Assembly: GCF_014650455.1 (NCBI RefSeq)
Contig: NZ_BMUZ01000011.1
Location: 186,001-250,000, forward strand
Direction of reading: 5' to 3'
Length of the DNA: 64,000 nucleotides
Origin: Streptomyces xanthochromogenes
GTDB taxonomy: Bacteria > Actinomycetota > Actinomycetes > Streptomycetales > Streptomycetaceae
Shown: in pieces, positions 44,871 through 52,753 of the stretch
Layout of the letters: each line of letters starts with the position of its first letter
How positions within the stretch are numbered: the first letter of the stretch is position 1
Notes under the pieces: generated by a model
The model's input: the letters and a program-made list of their open reading frames with translations, nothing else
Told to the model about the DNA's origin: nothing
Database searches by the model: none
Program-made: the position numbers and the translations under genes

Positions 44871-45680
44871 TCAGGCCGGCCGGCGGCCCCAGGCGGAGAT
44901 CATCGGCGAGGTCGCCAGGTCGAGGCGGCCGGCGGCGACGCTCGCCAGATGGCGTTCGATGTCCTCGTCGTCGGCCAGGCCCTTGTCGACGAGCTGGTCC
45001 CTGACCTGGCGCACGGTGGCCGCTTCGAGGACGGCGCCGGCCGGCGAGGTGACCGGGAAGTACGCGTCGGCCTCGACCCGTTCGAGGCCCAACTCTCGTA
45101 GCAGGCGCGGGAGTTTGCGCCCGTAGGACAGGTCGGCGCCGCGCTCCGCGAGGAGTTGCCTGAACGCGCGGCGCAGGCGGTTGGCCCGTTCCTGTTCGGG
45201 GCCGTACTCGTCGAGGCAGAGCAGCGGCTGGAGCGCGGGGTCGGCGTCCTCGACGAACAGGACGCCGCCGGGGCGCAGCGCCCCGGCCATCGTGCGCAGC
45301 GCCCGGGCCCGGTCGGTGACGTGGACCAGGACCAGGCGCGCGTGCACGAAGTCGAAGCTCCCCGAGGGCGCCTCGTCCCGGCCGATGTCGTGCCGCCGCA
45401 CCTCGACAGGGGGCGGCGGGGTGACGCCGGTCAGCCAGCCGGTGTCGAGGTCCGTCGCGAGGACGTATCCCTCGGGGCCGACCCGTTCGGCGAGGCCGCC
45501 CGGCACCGAGAGACCTCCCGCGCCCACCTCCCAGACCCGGTGCCCCGCGGTCAGGCCGAGGGCGTGGAAGTGGCGGAACGTGGCGGCGTCGAAGAGCTCG
45601 GCGAGCGCGTCGAACCGCTCTCCCGCCTCGGCCTGCCGGTTGTCCAGGAGGTATCCCTCGTCCTCGGTCATGGGGATCAT
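44871..45680 (-). CDS. Class I SAM-dependent methyltransferase
   Basis: 269 residues. Motif I is RVWEVGAGGLSVPGGLAERVG, motif II VLATDLDTGWL, and FDFVHARLVLVHVTDRARALRTMAGALRPGGVLFVED covers motifs III-IV. These define a Methyltransf_11/25-type enzyme; the substrate is unknown. ATG 45680 is used (GAGG upstream); ATG 45671 is an alternative. It starts 10 bp after the ABC permease gene ends on the same strand, so it may be the last gene of the MarR-ABC operon. Confidence 0.85.
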   Translation of the reverse strand: MIPMTEDEGYLLDNRQAEAGERFDALAELFDAATFRHFHALGLTAGHRVWEVGAGGLSVPGGLAERVGPEGYVLATDLDTGWLTGVTPPPPVEVRRHDIGRDEAPSGSFDFVHARLVLVHVTDRARALRTMAGALRPGGVLFVEDADPALQPLLCLDEYGPEQERANRLRRAFRQLLAERGADLSYGRKLPRLLRELGLERVEADAYFPVTSPAGAVLEAATVRQVRDQLVDKGLADDEDIERHLASVAAGRLDLATSPMISAWGRRPA

Positions 45681-45690
45681 GATGGCAGCC

Positions 45691-46569
45691 TCAGCGGGCC
45701 AGCCTGCCGAGCAGCGAGGAGGCCGCGAGGATGCCGAGGGCCGCCGCGAGCAGCAACACCCCGTAGTCGAGGGCGAGATGGGACGGGGTGCCGAGCAGCA
45801 GTCCGCGCAGCGCGTCGACCTGGTAGCTGAGCGGGTTGGCCCTGCTGACGGCCTGGAGCCAGCCCGGCATGATCGACACCGGGTAGAGGGCGCTGGAGCC
45901 GAAGAACAGCGGCATCGTGATGGCCTGCCCGATGCCCATCAGGCGGTCGCGGGTCAGCACGATCCCGGCGATCGTCATCGACAGGCAGGAGAAGAAGGCC
46001 GAGCCGAGGATCACGGCCACGGCGACGCCGAGCAGCCGCAGCGGGTTCCAGGTGAGGGCCACGCCGAGCAGGGCGGCGATGACGATCACCACGACCGCCT
46101 GGATGAGCGCCTTGACGCCCGCCGCGAAGGCCTTTCCGGTGATGAGGGCGGAGCGCGGCGTCGGGGTGACGAGGAGCTTGGTGAGGATGCCCGAGTCCCG
46201 CTCCCAGATGATCATGATGCCGTAGAAGATGGCGATGAACATGGCGGACTGGGCGATGATGCCGGGCGCCAGATAGTCGATGTACGGGATGCCACCGGTG
46301 GGGATCGCCTTGATGCGGGTGAAGGTCTCGCCGAAGATGAGCAGCCACAGGGCGGGCTGTACGGCCCGGGTGTAGAGCTCCGCGCGGTCGTGCCGGAGCT
46401 TTTGCAGTTCGACCGTGCACAGCGCGCCGATCCGGGCCGGCAGCAGCCGCCAGCCGGTGCGGGCCCGTGGCGGGACGAGCAGCAGATCGAGGGCGCCGGT
46501 CTTCTCGCCCCCTGCGGTGTCGAGGGCCTCAGCCGAGGCGGGTTGCGGTGCGGCGGGTGCTGCGGACAT
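45691..46569 (-). CDS. ABC-2 type drug export permease
   Basis: 292 residues with six transmembrane segments. PALWLLIFGETFTRIKAIPTGGIPYIDYLAPGIIAQS is the signature of DrrB/ABC-2 permeases. It forms the membrane part of an exporter with the upstream ATPase. ATG 46569 is supported by GGAGGTGA eight bases upstream; its first 41 bp overlap the ATPase gene, so the two are coupled. Likely substrate is a hydrophobic antibiotic or similar compound. Confidence 0.9.
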   Translation of the reverse strand: MSAAPAAPQPASAEALDTAGGEKTGALDLLLVPPRARTGWRLLPARIGALCTVELQKLRHDRAELYTRAVQPALWLLIFGETFTRIKAIPTGGIPYIDYLAPGIIAQSAMFIAIFYGIMIIWERDSGILTKLLVTPTPRSALITGKAFAAGVKALIQAVVVIVIAALLGVALTWNPLRLLGVAVAVILGSAFFSCLSMTIAGIVLTRDRLMGIGQAITMPLFFGSSALYPVSIMPGWLQAVSRANPLSYQVDALRGLLLGTPSHLALDYGVLLLAAALGILAASSLLGRLAR

Positions 46570-47383
46570 CGCGGAAGTCACCTCCCTGGGTGTCGAGCCC
46601 ACGCCCTGCGACGTCGCGGAAGACGTCCTCCAGGGTGGGCGGCGGATCGTCGGGGCCGCTCGCGCCGCGGCGCTCGCGCAGTTCGGCCTTGAGGCCGTCG
46701 GGTGTGCCCAGGGCGCGTATCCTCCCGCGGTGCATGAGCGCGAGACGGTCGCAGTACTGGTCGGCCTCGTCCATGTGGTGGGTGGTCACCAGGACCGTCA
46801 TGCCAGTGGCCCGGCGCACGGCGTTGATGTGCTCCCACACGCTGGTGCGGGCTATCGGGTCGAGGCCGATGGTCGGCTCGTCGAGCATCAGCAGGCGGGG
46901 AGCGCTGACCAGCGCCTGCGCCAGTTCGAGGCGGCGGATCATGCCGCCCGAGTACGTCTTGGCCATCCGGTCGGCGGACTCGGTGAGGTCGACGGCGTAC
47001 AGGGCCTGCTCGACGCGGCGGGCCCGCTCCTTGCGGGGGACGTCGAAGACCCGGGCGAACAGGGCCACGTTCTCGCGTCCGGTCAGGCCGGAGTCGGCCG
47101 ACAGCTGCTGCGGCACGTAGCCGAGCAGCCGGCGCACCGCCATCCGTTCCTTGGCGGCGTCGTGCCCGAACACCCGGACGCGGCCCGCCGGTACGGGCAG
47201 CAGGGTGGTGATGCACCGGATCGCGGTGGTCTTGCCCGCGCCGTTCGGGCCGAGCAGCCCGAAGACCTCGCCGGTGGCTACGGTCAGGTCGAGCCCGTCG
47301 ACGGCTCTGGTCTGCCCGAAGGCGTACTCCAGGCCGTCACACCGCACCGCCTCGCCGCCGGTCCTCGCGTCGTCGTCACTCAT
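46529..47383 (-). CDS. ABC exporter ATPase (DrrA-like)
   Basis: 284 residues. Walker A GPNGAGKTT, Q-loop LGYVPQQLS, ABC signature YSGGMIRRLELA, Walker B LLMLDEPTIGLD and H-loop LVTTHHMDEAD are all intact. The sequence resembles daunorubicin-resistance ATPases. ATG 47383 overlaps the MarR stop (ATGA) and has GGAGGGGTC upstream. It energises export by the permease. Confidence 0.93.
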   Translation of the reverse strand: MSDDDARTGGEAVRCDGLEYAFGQTRAVDGLDLTVATGEVFGLLGPNGAGKTTAIRCITTLLPVPAGRVRVFGHDAAKERMAVRRLLGYVPQQLSADSGLTGRENVALFARVFDVPRKERARRVEQALYAVDLTESADRMAKTYSGGMIRRLELAQALVSAPRLLMLDEPTIGLDPIARTSVWEHINAVRRATGMTVLVTTHHMDEADQYCDRLALMHRGRIRALGTPDGLKAELRERRGASGPDDPPPTLEDVFRDVAGRGLDTQGGDFRDVRSTRRTATRLG

Positions 47384-47844
47384 GACCCCTCCGCTTCCTC
47401 GTGCAGGTTCTCGGCCAGCCGGCGCAGTGCGGGCATCGCGGCCGCCAAGGCGGCCCGGTCGGCCGGGTCCAGGCGTGCCACCTGCTCGCCCATGAGCGCG
47501 GCCCGGCGGCGCTGCCAGTCGTGCAACCGCTCCTGGGCTGCGGGCGTCACGTGGAGCCGGGCGGAGCGACGGTCGCCCGGATCGGTCTCGCGCCTCATGT
47601 ACCCGCCCTTCACCAGCTGGTTGACCAGCGTGGAGACCGAATTGCCGGCCAGATAGAGCTCCTTGGCGGCGGCCGACACCCCGATGCCGGGCCGGGTGGC
47701 GACCAGCCTGAGCAGTTCGATGTGGGCGCCGCGCAGCCGGGGCGCGCTCAGCCCGCGGCGCAGCCTGCGCCGGACGAGCCGCTGGACGGCGGCCAGCACA
47801 TCGGCGAAGGAGTCGTCGAACGGTTCGGGCTCTTCGGCGGCCAT
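47380..47844 (-). CDS. MarR-family repressor of the ABC exporter
   Basis: 154 residues. Winged-helix DNA-binding domain with ISVSAAAKELYLAGNSVSTLVNQLV-like recognition region (GVSAAAKELYLAGNSVSTLV) and wing MRRETDPGDRRSARL. First gene of the operon with the exporter; a 21-bp palindrome 10 bp upstream of its start is the expected operator, so it would repress itself and the exporter and be released by a drug. Confidence 0.9.
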   Translation of the reverse strand: MAAEEPEPFDDSFADVLAAVQRLVRRRLRRGLSAPRLRGAHIELLRLVATRPGIGVSAAAKELYLAGNSVSTLVNQLVKGGYMRRETDPGDRRSARLHVTPAAQERLHDWQRRRAALMGEQVARLDPADRAALAAAMPALRRLAENLHEEAEGS

Positions 47845-47853
47845 GCCCCCATT

Positions 47854-47874
47854 TTATCTCTGACTCAGAGGTAA
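47854..47874 (-). promoter_or_regulatory. Operator of the MarR-ABC operon
   Basis: A 21-bp palindrome with core CTCTGACTCAGAG (perfect 6-1-6) and outer TTA/TAA arms, one mismatched pair. It begins only 10 bp before the MarR start and on the minus strand includes GATAAAAT, which could be the -10 box, so binding would block the promoter directly. Confidence 0.7.
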
Positions 47875-48057
47875 TGACCAGAGGGCGTCGGTGCCGCACG
47901 GGATCGGAGCGCGGCCAAACGCGCCGGGAGTGTGGCAAGCGACACATGTGGACCCGCTGTGCGAACGAACGAGGGCCACATGACATCTTTCCCCGGGGCC
48001 CCGTGTGCTCCACCGAACGTCATTCGCATCGGGCAGGGAAACAGGAGCTGAACACAC

Positions 48058-49197
48058 GTGCCGGCCATCAGCCAGAGGATGCATCTGATCCTGCTCTCCG
48101 CATGGACCGCGCTGTGGTTCGCCGTGGTGGAGCCCAACGGCGGCTTCTCCTGGCACTATCTGCGGGCCGGGGGCGAGCTCATCTTCCAGGGACCCTCGGG
48201 CGACGGCACCGGCGGACTCAACCTCTACGCGCACCATCCCGAGCTCCAGATGGGCCCCGTCAGCTTCCTGACGGCGGGCCTGTTCAACCCGTTCCCCGAA
48301 CGGACCGGTCAGTTCCTCGCCGCGCTCCTGATGTCGGTGCTCGGCCTGGTCATCGTGGTCATCGCCGGGCGCAGCGCCGCCTGGTACTTCCTGGGAACCG
48401 GCACCAACCACCAGCGGCTGCGGCAGCGCGTGCTGATCGCGGGGCTCGCCTTCATCCCGATGTGGATCGAGGTGTCGGTGCGCTTCGGCCACCTCGACGA
48501 CGTGCTCGCCCTGTTCTTCACCGCGCTCGCGGTCCGTTCGGTGACGCGCGACAGCCCGGTGGGCACCGGGATCTGGCTGGCGCTCGCGATGGACTCGAAG
48601 CCGACCGCGGTGACGTTCGCGGCGCTCCTCTTCGCCCTGCCCCGGCACCAGTGGCTGCGGGCCGGGCTGTGGTGCGCTGCGGTGCTCGCGCTCGCCTGGG
48701 CGCCGTTCTTCCTCAGCAATCCGCACTCGATGTCGGCGGCCGGCTTCGCGATACCCAACCAGCCCGCGTCCGCGCTGCGCTGGCTGGGCGTCGCCGACGC
48801 CGAGACACCCGGCTGGGACCGGCCCGCGCAGGCCGCGCTCGGACTGCTGCTCGGCGCGATCGCGGTGTGGCGGGGCCGGTGGGCGGCGGTGGTGCTGCTC
48901 GGCGCCAACGCGCGGATCGTGCTCGACCCCAGCGTCTACACCTACTACACGGCCTCCGTCCTGCTCGGCACCCTGCTGTGGGACGTCATCGGGCAGCGCA
49001 GGCTGGTGCCCTGGTGGAGCTGGCTCGCCCTGCTGACCCTGTACGGGAGCGTGTTCGTGGTGCCGGACGACGCGGCACGCGGGCTCATCCGGCTGGCCTT
49101 CGTGCTCGTGTCGACGGTGTACGTACTGCTGTGGCCGCAACGCGACCGGACCCGCGACCGACGGCGAAGGCAACGGCCCGCACCCGTCGGGGCGTGA
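48058..49197 (+). CDS. Polytopic membrane protein, GT-C glycosyltransferase-like
   Basis: 379 residues with about nine hydrophobic segments. An acidic motif in a loop (RFGHLDDVLALFF) followed by WLALAMDSKPTAVTFAALLFAL resembles DUF2029/GT-87-type polyprenol-dependent mannosyltransferases, which use lipid-linked sugars outside the membrane. The match is by general layout only, so another membrane function is possible. GTG 48058 has CAGGAGC upstream. It stands alone; the gap to the divergent MarR operon holds their promoters. Confidence 0.65.
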   Translation: MPAISQRMHLILLSAWTALWFAVVEPNGGFSWHYLRAGGELIFQGPSGDGTGGLNLYAHHPELQMGPVSFLTAGLFNPFPERTGQFLAALLMSVLGLVIVVIAGRSAAWYFLGTGTNHQRLRQRVLIAGLAFIPMWIEVSVRFGHLDDVLALFFTALAVRSVTRDSPVGTGIWLALAMDSKPTAVTFAALLFALPRHQWLRAGLWCAAVLALAWAPFFLSNPHSMSAAGFAIPNQPASALRWLGVADAETPGWDRPAQAALGLLLGAIAVWRGRWAAVVLLGANARIVLDPSVYTYYTASVLLGTLLWDVIGQRRLVPWWSWLALLTLYGSVFVVPDDAARGLIRLAFVLVSTVYVLLWPQRDRTRDRRRRQRPAPVGA

Positions 49198-49290
49198 CCC
49201 GCGTCCGGGGCCGCGCGGCACGGGCCGGAGGCGGGGCCGCGTGAGAGGCTGGGCGCGACCGCATCGGCAGACGTGCGAAGAAGGTCCCCC

Positions 49291-49962
49291 ATGACCCGTC
49301 AGAGGCGCCCGGCCCAGGAGATCATCGCGGCGACGTCGGCGGAGCTCGCCCCCGGGCCCGAGGACAACCCCCTCCTGCCGCTCGTCGAGGCCGGTACGGC
49401 GCCGCTCTCCGCGCTCGCCCGGCTCGCCCTGGAGCAGCGCCACATCATCGCCTCGGACCGGCGGGCCTTCGCGTTCCTGGCCGAGCGCTCGGGGCCCGGC
49501 ACCGCGTGCGCGGAGTTCTTCGGCATGCTCGCCGAGGGCGAGACGCCGGCCCTCGACCGGCTCGGGGCGTACGAGCGGGCCTGCGGGCTCACCGCGGAGG
49601 AGATCGGCCAGTACCTTCCGCAGGCGGGCTGCCAGGCCTACCCGGCGTATGTGTCCTGGCTGGCCCTGAACGGGGAGCCGCCGAGCGTGGCCCTCGCCCT
49701 CACCGCCAACTTCGCGGCCTGGGGCGGCTCTTGCGCCCGGCTGGGCGCGGCGCTGCGCACCCGGTACGGCTTCGGCGACGACGCGTGCGGCTTCTTCGAC
49801 TTCTTCGCGGGCCCGGCCCCCGAACTGGAACAGCGGGCGGTGGCGGCCGTCGCCGCCGGCTCCGACGACGCACACGGCGAGGGTGTCGGCGGCGGGGCGC
49901 ACTACGGGCGGCTGCTCCAGACGTACGAGTCGATGTTCTGGAGCACGCTCGCGGCCTCCTAG
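49291..49962 (+). CDS. TenA/PqqC-like haem-oxygenase-fold protein
   Basis: 223 residues, all-helical. LALEQRHIIASDRRAFAFLAER, ALTANFAAWGGSCARLGAALRTRYGF and LLQTYESMFWSTLA follow the helical pattern of TenA/thiaminase II and related proteins. The catalytic Cys/Glu of true thiaminases is not clear, so the substrate is open (possibly a metabolite oxidase or salvage enzyme). ATG 49291 has AAGAAGGT upstream. Its TAG shares bases with the TAG of the convergent gene (49959-49962). Confidence 0.6.
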   Translation: MTRQRRPAQEIIAATSAELAPGPEDNPLLPLVEAGTAPLSALARLALEQRHIIASDRRAFAFLAERSGPGTACAEFFGMLAEGETPALDRLGAYERACGLTAEEIGQYLPQAGCQAYPAYVSWLALNGEPPSVALALTANFAAWGGSCARLGAALRTRYGFGDDACGFFDFFAGPAPELEQRAVAAVAAGSDDAHGEGVGGGAHYGRLLQTYESMFWSTLAAS

Positions 49963-50864
49963 GAGCCGGCGGCCCCGGCCGCCCTGTCCGCGGCGGCCGC
50001 CCGTCCGACGGCCTCCTCGACGCCGGCCCGCACCGTATTCAGGACGTCCCGGTTCGCCCTGATCGCCTTGGTCTGCAACGCCGACTCGGCCTCGAACCAC
50101 ACCTTCGCCACGGGTATGCGCGTCCGGCAGGCGACGTCCGCCGTCGCCGTGGCGATCTCCACGTCACCGACGCCGTCCCGGGCGTGGAAGCGGGGGTCGT
50201 CGTCGACGTCCGTCGGTTTGGCGTAGGAGTAGCCCTTCGCCCTCATGCAGGCCGACCATCGCGCGAACACGGCGACGACCTCGGGGGCCTTGGCCGACTC
50301 CGCGTACGAGTCCCGCATGATCGCCTGCACCACTTCCGCCTGGGTGGGGGCCGGCACGGTGACACCGGCGGAGGCGGAGCAGGCGCTCAGCACGTCGGCG
50401 TCCGGCCCGGCCGGAACCACCGCGCCCGCCGCCACGGCCCGGTCCCGCATCTCCTGGGCGGCGGCGTCCGGGTGGTAGCCGCGCCGGGCGGCCAGGGCGG
50501 CGTCGTGAATCCCGTAGCGCAGATCGGTCTCGGTCCTGCCGTCCGTGCCGGGGCCGTCGTAGGCCGGGCCGGAGTCCGGGAGGCCGGCGCCCTTCGCGCA
50601 GTCGGCGATCAGCCTGTCCCGGCTCCTGTTCATCGCACGGACTTCCGCCTTGCTGAACATGTACGGCTGGATCGGCAACGTCCAGGTGGCGGGGTCGCTG
50701 CGGTCCTCAAGCGGCGTGTCTGCCAAGGGAGTTGAGGCCGCTCTCGTCGACCCGCCCCCACCGGCCGGTGGGCCGGCCGGCAGCGCGGCCACGGCGACCA
50801 TCCCGGCCGCCACCGCCACCACCACGGGTGCGGCCACTTTCACGATCCTTCGCGGTGAGCTCAT
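49959..50864 (-). CDS. Secreted or membrane-anchored Cys-containing protein, function unknown
   Basis: 301 residues. A signal/anchor helix (IVKVAAPVVVAVAAGMVAVAAL, about 7-28) leads to a helical domain with six spaced Cys-rich blocks such as IADCAKGAG, LSACSASAG, WSACMRAKGYSYAKP and VACRTRIPVAK. WSACMRAKGY is typical of a family of Streptomyces secreted hypothetical proteins. ATG 50864 has AAGGAGAA upstream. Divergent from the aminopeptidase. No function recognised. Confidence 0.75.
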   Translation of the reverse strand: MSSPRRIVKVAAPVVVAVAAGMVAVAALPAGPPAGGGGSTRAASTPLADTPLEDRSDPATWTLPIQPYMFSKAEVRAMNRSRDRLIADCAKGAGLPDSGPAYDGPGTDGRTETDLRYGIHDAALAARRGYHPDAAAQEMRDRAVAAGAVVPAGPDADVLSACSASAGVTVPAPTQAEVVQAIMRDSYAESAKAPEVVAVFARWSACMRAKGYSYAKPTDVDDDPRFHARDGVGDVEIATATADVACRTRIPVAKVWFEAESALQTKAIRANRDVLNTVRAGVEEAVGRAAAADRAAGAAGS

Positions 50865-50951
50865 CGGAGCATTCTCCTTGAAACCAAGGGGACTTGGGGA
50901 GATCGGCGGGTCTTCGCCACCGCCACACCGTCCCACCCGCACCACCTTCGA

Positions 50952-50969
50952 GGTGGCACTCGTGCCACC
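50952..50969. promoter_or_regulatory. 18-bp palindrome in the divergent promoter gap
   Basis: GGTGGCACTCGTGCCACC is a perfect 8-2-8 inverted repeat between the Cys-rich protein and the aminopeptidase, 88 bp from one start and 104 bp from the other. Candidate shared operator. Confidence 0.45.
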
Positions 50970-51072
50970 CCTGATCGGGGTGGTGCCGGGATCGAGGCCG
51001 GGCGGCGGACGCGGGACGATCCTCGTGACCGATTCACCGCAAGGGGAGCGATCCCAACGGGGAGCGAGAGAA

Positions 51073-52614
51073 ATGCAGTTGATCAGGAAGACGGGCCGCT
51101 GGGCCGCCGCCGCGGCGTGCGCGGTGCTCGCCGCGGCGGCCCTGCCGGGCGCGACGGCGAGCGCCGCCGGCCACGCCCCGCCCGTGCCCGACCGCTACCG
51201 CCTGCAGAAGCTCGACTGGCAGCCGTGCCTGGACGGCAGGCTGGAGTGCGCCACGATGGCCGTGCCGCGCGACTGGTACCACCCCGGCGCCGGGCCGAGC
51301 CTCGACATCAAGGTCTCCCGGCACCGGGCGGCCGACCCGGCCAAGCGGCGGGGCGTGCTCATGATGGCGGCGGGCGGGCCGGGGTCCTCGGGCCTGAAGC
51401 GTCCGGCCACGCTCACCGGGCTCAGCCCGAAGCTCGCGGCGGCGTACGACGTCGTCAGCTTCGACCAGCGCGGCGTGGGGGCGAGCACCAACGTGGTCTG
51501 CTCGGGTCAGGACAAGGTCGACGCCTTCTTCACCAGCGGCGATCTGCGGGACCGCTCGCCGCGCGCGATCAGCGCCACCTTCGACCGGGCCCGCGACTTC
51601 GTGGCCGACTGCGAGCACGCGTCGGGCGGGCTGCTGCCGTACATCACCAGCGACCAGGCCGTGCACGACATGGACCTGTACCGCTCGCTGCTCGGCGTGG
51701 ACAAGGTGTCCTACTACGGGCCGTCCTACGCCACCGTCCTCGGGTACTACTACGCGACCGAGTTCCCGCGGCGGGTCGAGCGGGTCGTCCTGGACAGCAC
51801 GGTGGACCTCACGCACGGCTGGGACTCGTTCTCGCCCGGGCAGCCGCTGAGCTTCCAGCGCCGCTTCGAGCAGGACTTCCTGCTGTGGCTTGCGAAGAAC
51901 GACGCCACCTACCACCAGGGGCGTACACCCGCCGAGGCCGAGGCGTCCTACGAGCGGCTGCGGGCCGCGCTGCACGACCGGCCGCTCGACCTCGAAGGCA
52001 CCCTGATCACGCCCAACCACCTGGATGCCGCCGCGACGGGGTCTGTGTACAACGCGGGCCAGGGCTTCGCCCGCCTCGCCTCGCTCATGGGACTTCTGGA
52101 ACATCCCGACAGCGCTTCGGAGCAGGCGAAGAAGGACGCCGTCGACCTGCTGCAGCCCATCATGAGCGCCGGATACTTCGCCGACTACTTCGCGGTCACC
52201 TGTGGCGACACCCCGTGGAACCGCGACAGCCGCTACTGGGTGGACCGGAGCGCCGAAGCCACCCGCGTCAACCCCCTGGCCGGCGCACGGGAGTTGACCT
52301 TCGCCGCGATCTGCGCGAACTGGCCGGAGACCAAGGCCCCGCAGATCAAGGTGACCGGCAAGGGACTGCCGCCCGTCCTCATGCTCAACTCGACGAACGA
52401 TCCGGCCACCTATTACGAGGGGGCGCTGCGCGTCCACCGCGCGCTCGCGGGTTCACGCCTGATCACCGTGGACGACGGCGACCACGGCCAGTTCCAGACC
52501 GGCAACCCGTGCACGGACGCCTACGTGGAGGACTACCTCCTGGCCGGCACGCTCCCGGCGAAGGACACCGAGTGCCCGGGCGTGCCGCTGCCCGAGCCCG
52601 CCGCGCACGGCTGA
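51073..52614 (+). CDS. Secreted tripeptidyl aminopeptidase-type alpha/beta hydrolase
   Basis: 513 residues. Signal peptide (about 1-35), then an S33-type hydrolase: oxyanion region LMMAAGGPGSSGL, VVSFDQRGVGAST, nucleophile elbow SYYGPSYATVLGYYYA (G-x-S-Y), and the C-terminal TAP-like domain with PVLMLNSTNDPATYYEGALR and catalytic His in DDGDHGQF. Conserved Cys (WQPCLDGRLECA, VTCGDTPW) suit export. This is the SlpD/SlpE/Tap family that removes N-terminal tripeptides. ATG 51073 with GGAGCGAGAG upstream. Confidence 0.9.
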   Translation: MQLIRKTGRWAAAAACAVLAAAALPGATASAAGHAPPVPDRYRLQKLDWQPCLDGRLECATMAVPRDWYHPGAGPSLDIKVSRHRAADPAKRRGVLMMAAGGPGSSGLKRPATLTGLSPKLAAAYDVVSFDQRGVGASTNVVCSGQDKVDAFFTSGDLRDRSPRAISATFDRARDFVADCEHASGGLLPYITSDQAVHDMDLYRSLLGVDKVSYYGPSYATVLGYYYATEFPRRVERVVLDSTVDLTHGWDSFSPGQPLSFQRRFEQDFLLWLAKNDATYHQGRTPAEAEASYERLRAALHDRPLDLEGTLITPNHLDAAATGSVYNAGQGFARLASLMGLLEHPDSASEQAKKDAVDLLQPIMSAGYFADYFAVTCGDTPWNRDSRYWVDRSAEATRVNPLAGARELTFAAICANWPETKAPQIKVTGKGLPPVLMLNSTNDPATYYEGALRVHRALAGSRLITVDDGDHGQFQTGNPCTDAYVEDYLLAGTLPAKDTECPGVPLPEPAAHG

Positions 52615-52670
52615 CCCGCCCGAAGAGCCGCCGGAGCCCCGGACCAGGAATCCGGCCCGAGCGGGGAACG

Positions 52671-52717
52671 AGGGGTGCACAAGCGTTTACCCTGAGGGTG
52701 AACACCTGTGCACCCCT
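52671..52717. promoter_or_regulatory. 47-bp palindrome upstream of the MFS-tetR operon
   Basis: Two nested repeats share one centre (52694): outer arms AGGGGTGCACA / TGTGCACCCCT (11 bp, perfect) and inner arms GTTTACCCT / AGGGTGAAC (8 of 9). Over the full 23-bp arms 20 pairs match. A further pair GGAACGAGG (52665-52673) / CCTCGTTCC (52729-52737) overlaps it. It lies 36-83 bp before the MFS start. Probable TetR operator. Confidence 0.75.
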
Positions 52718-52753
52718 GACACCCCTGTCCTCGTTCCTGTCGTACGGAGAGTC

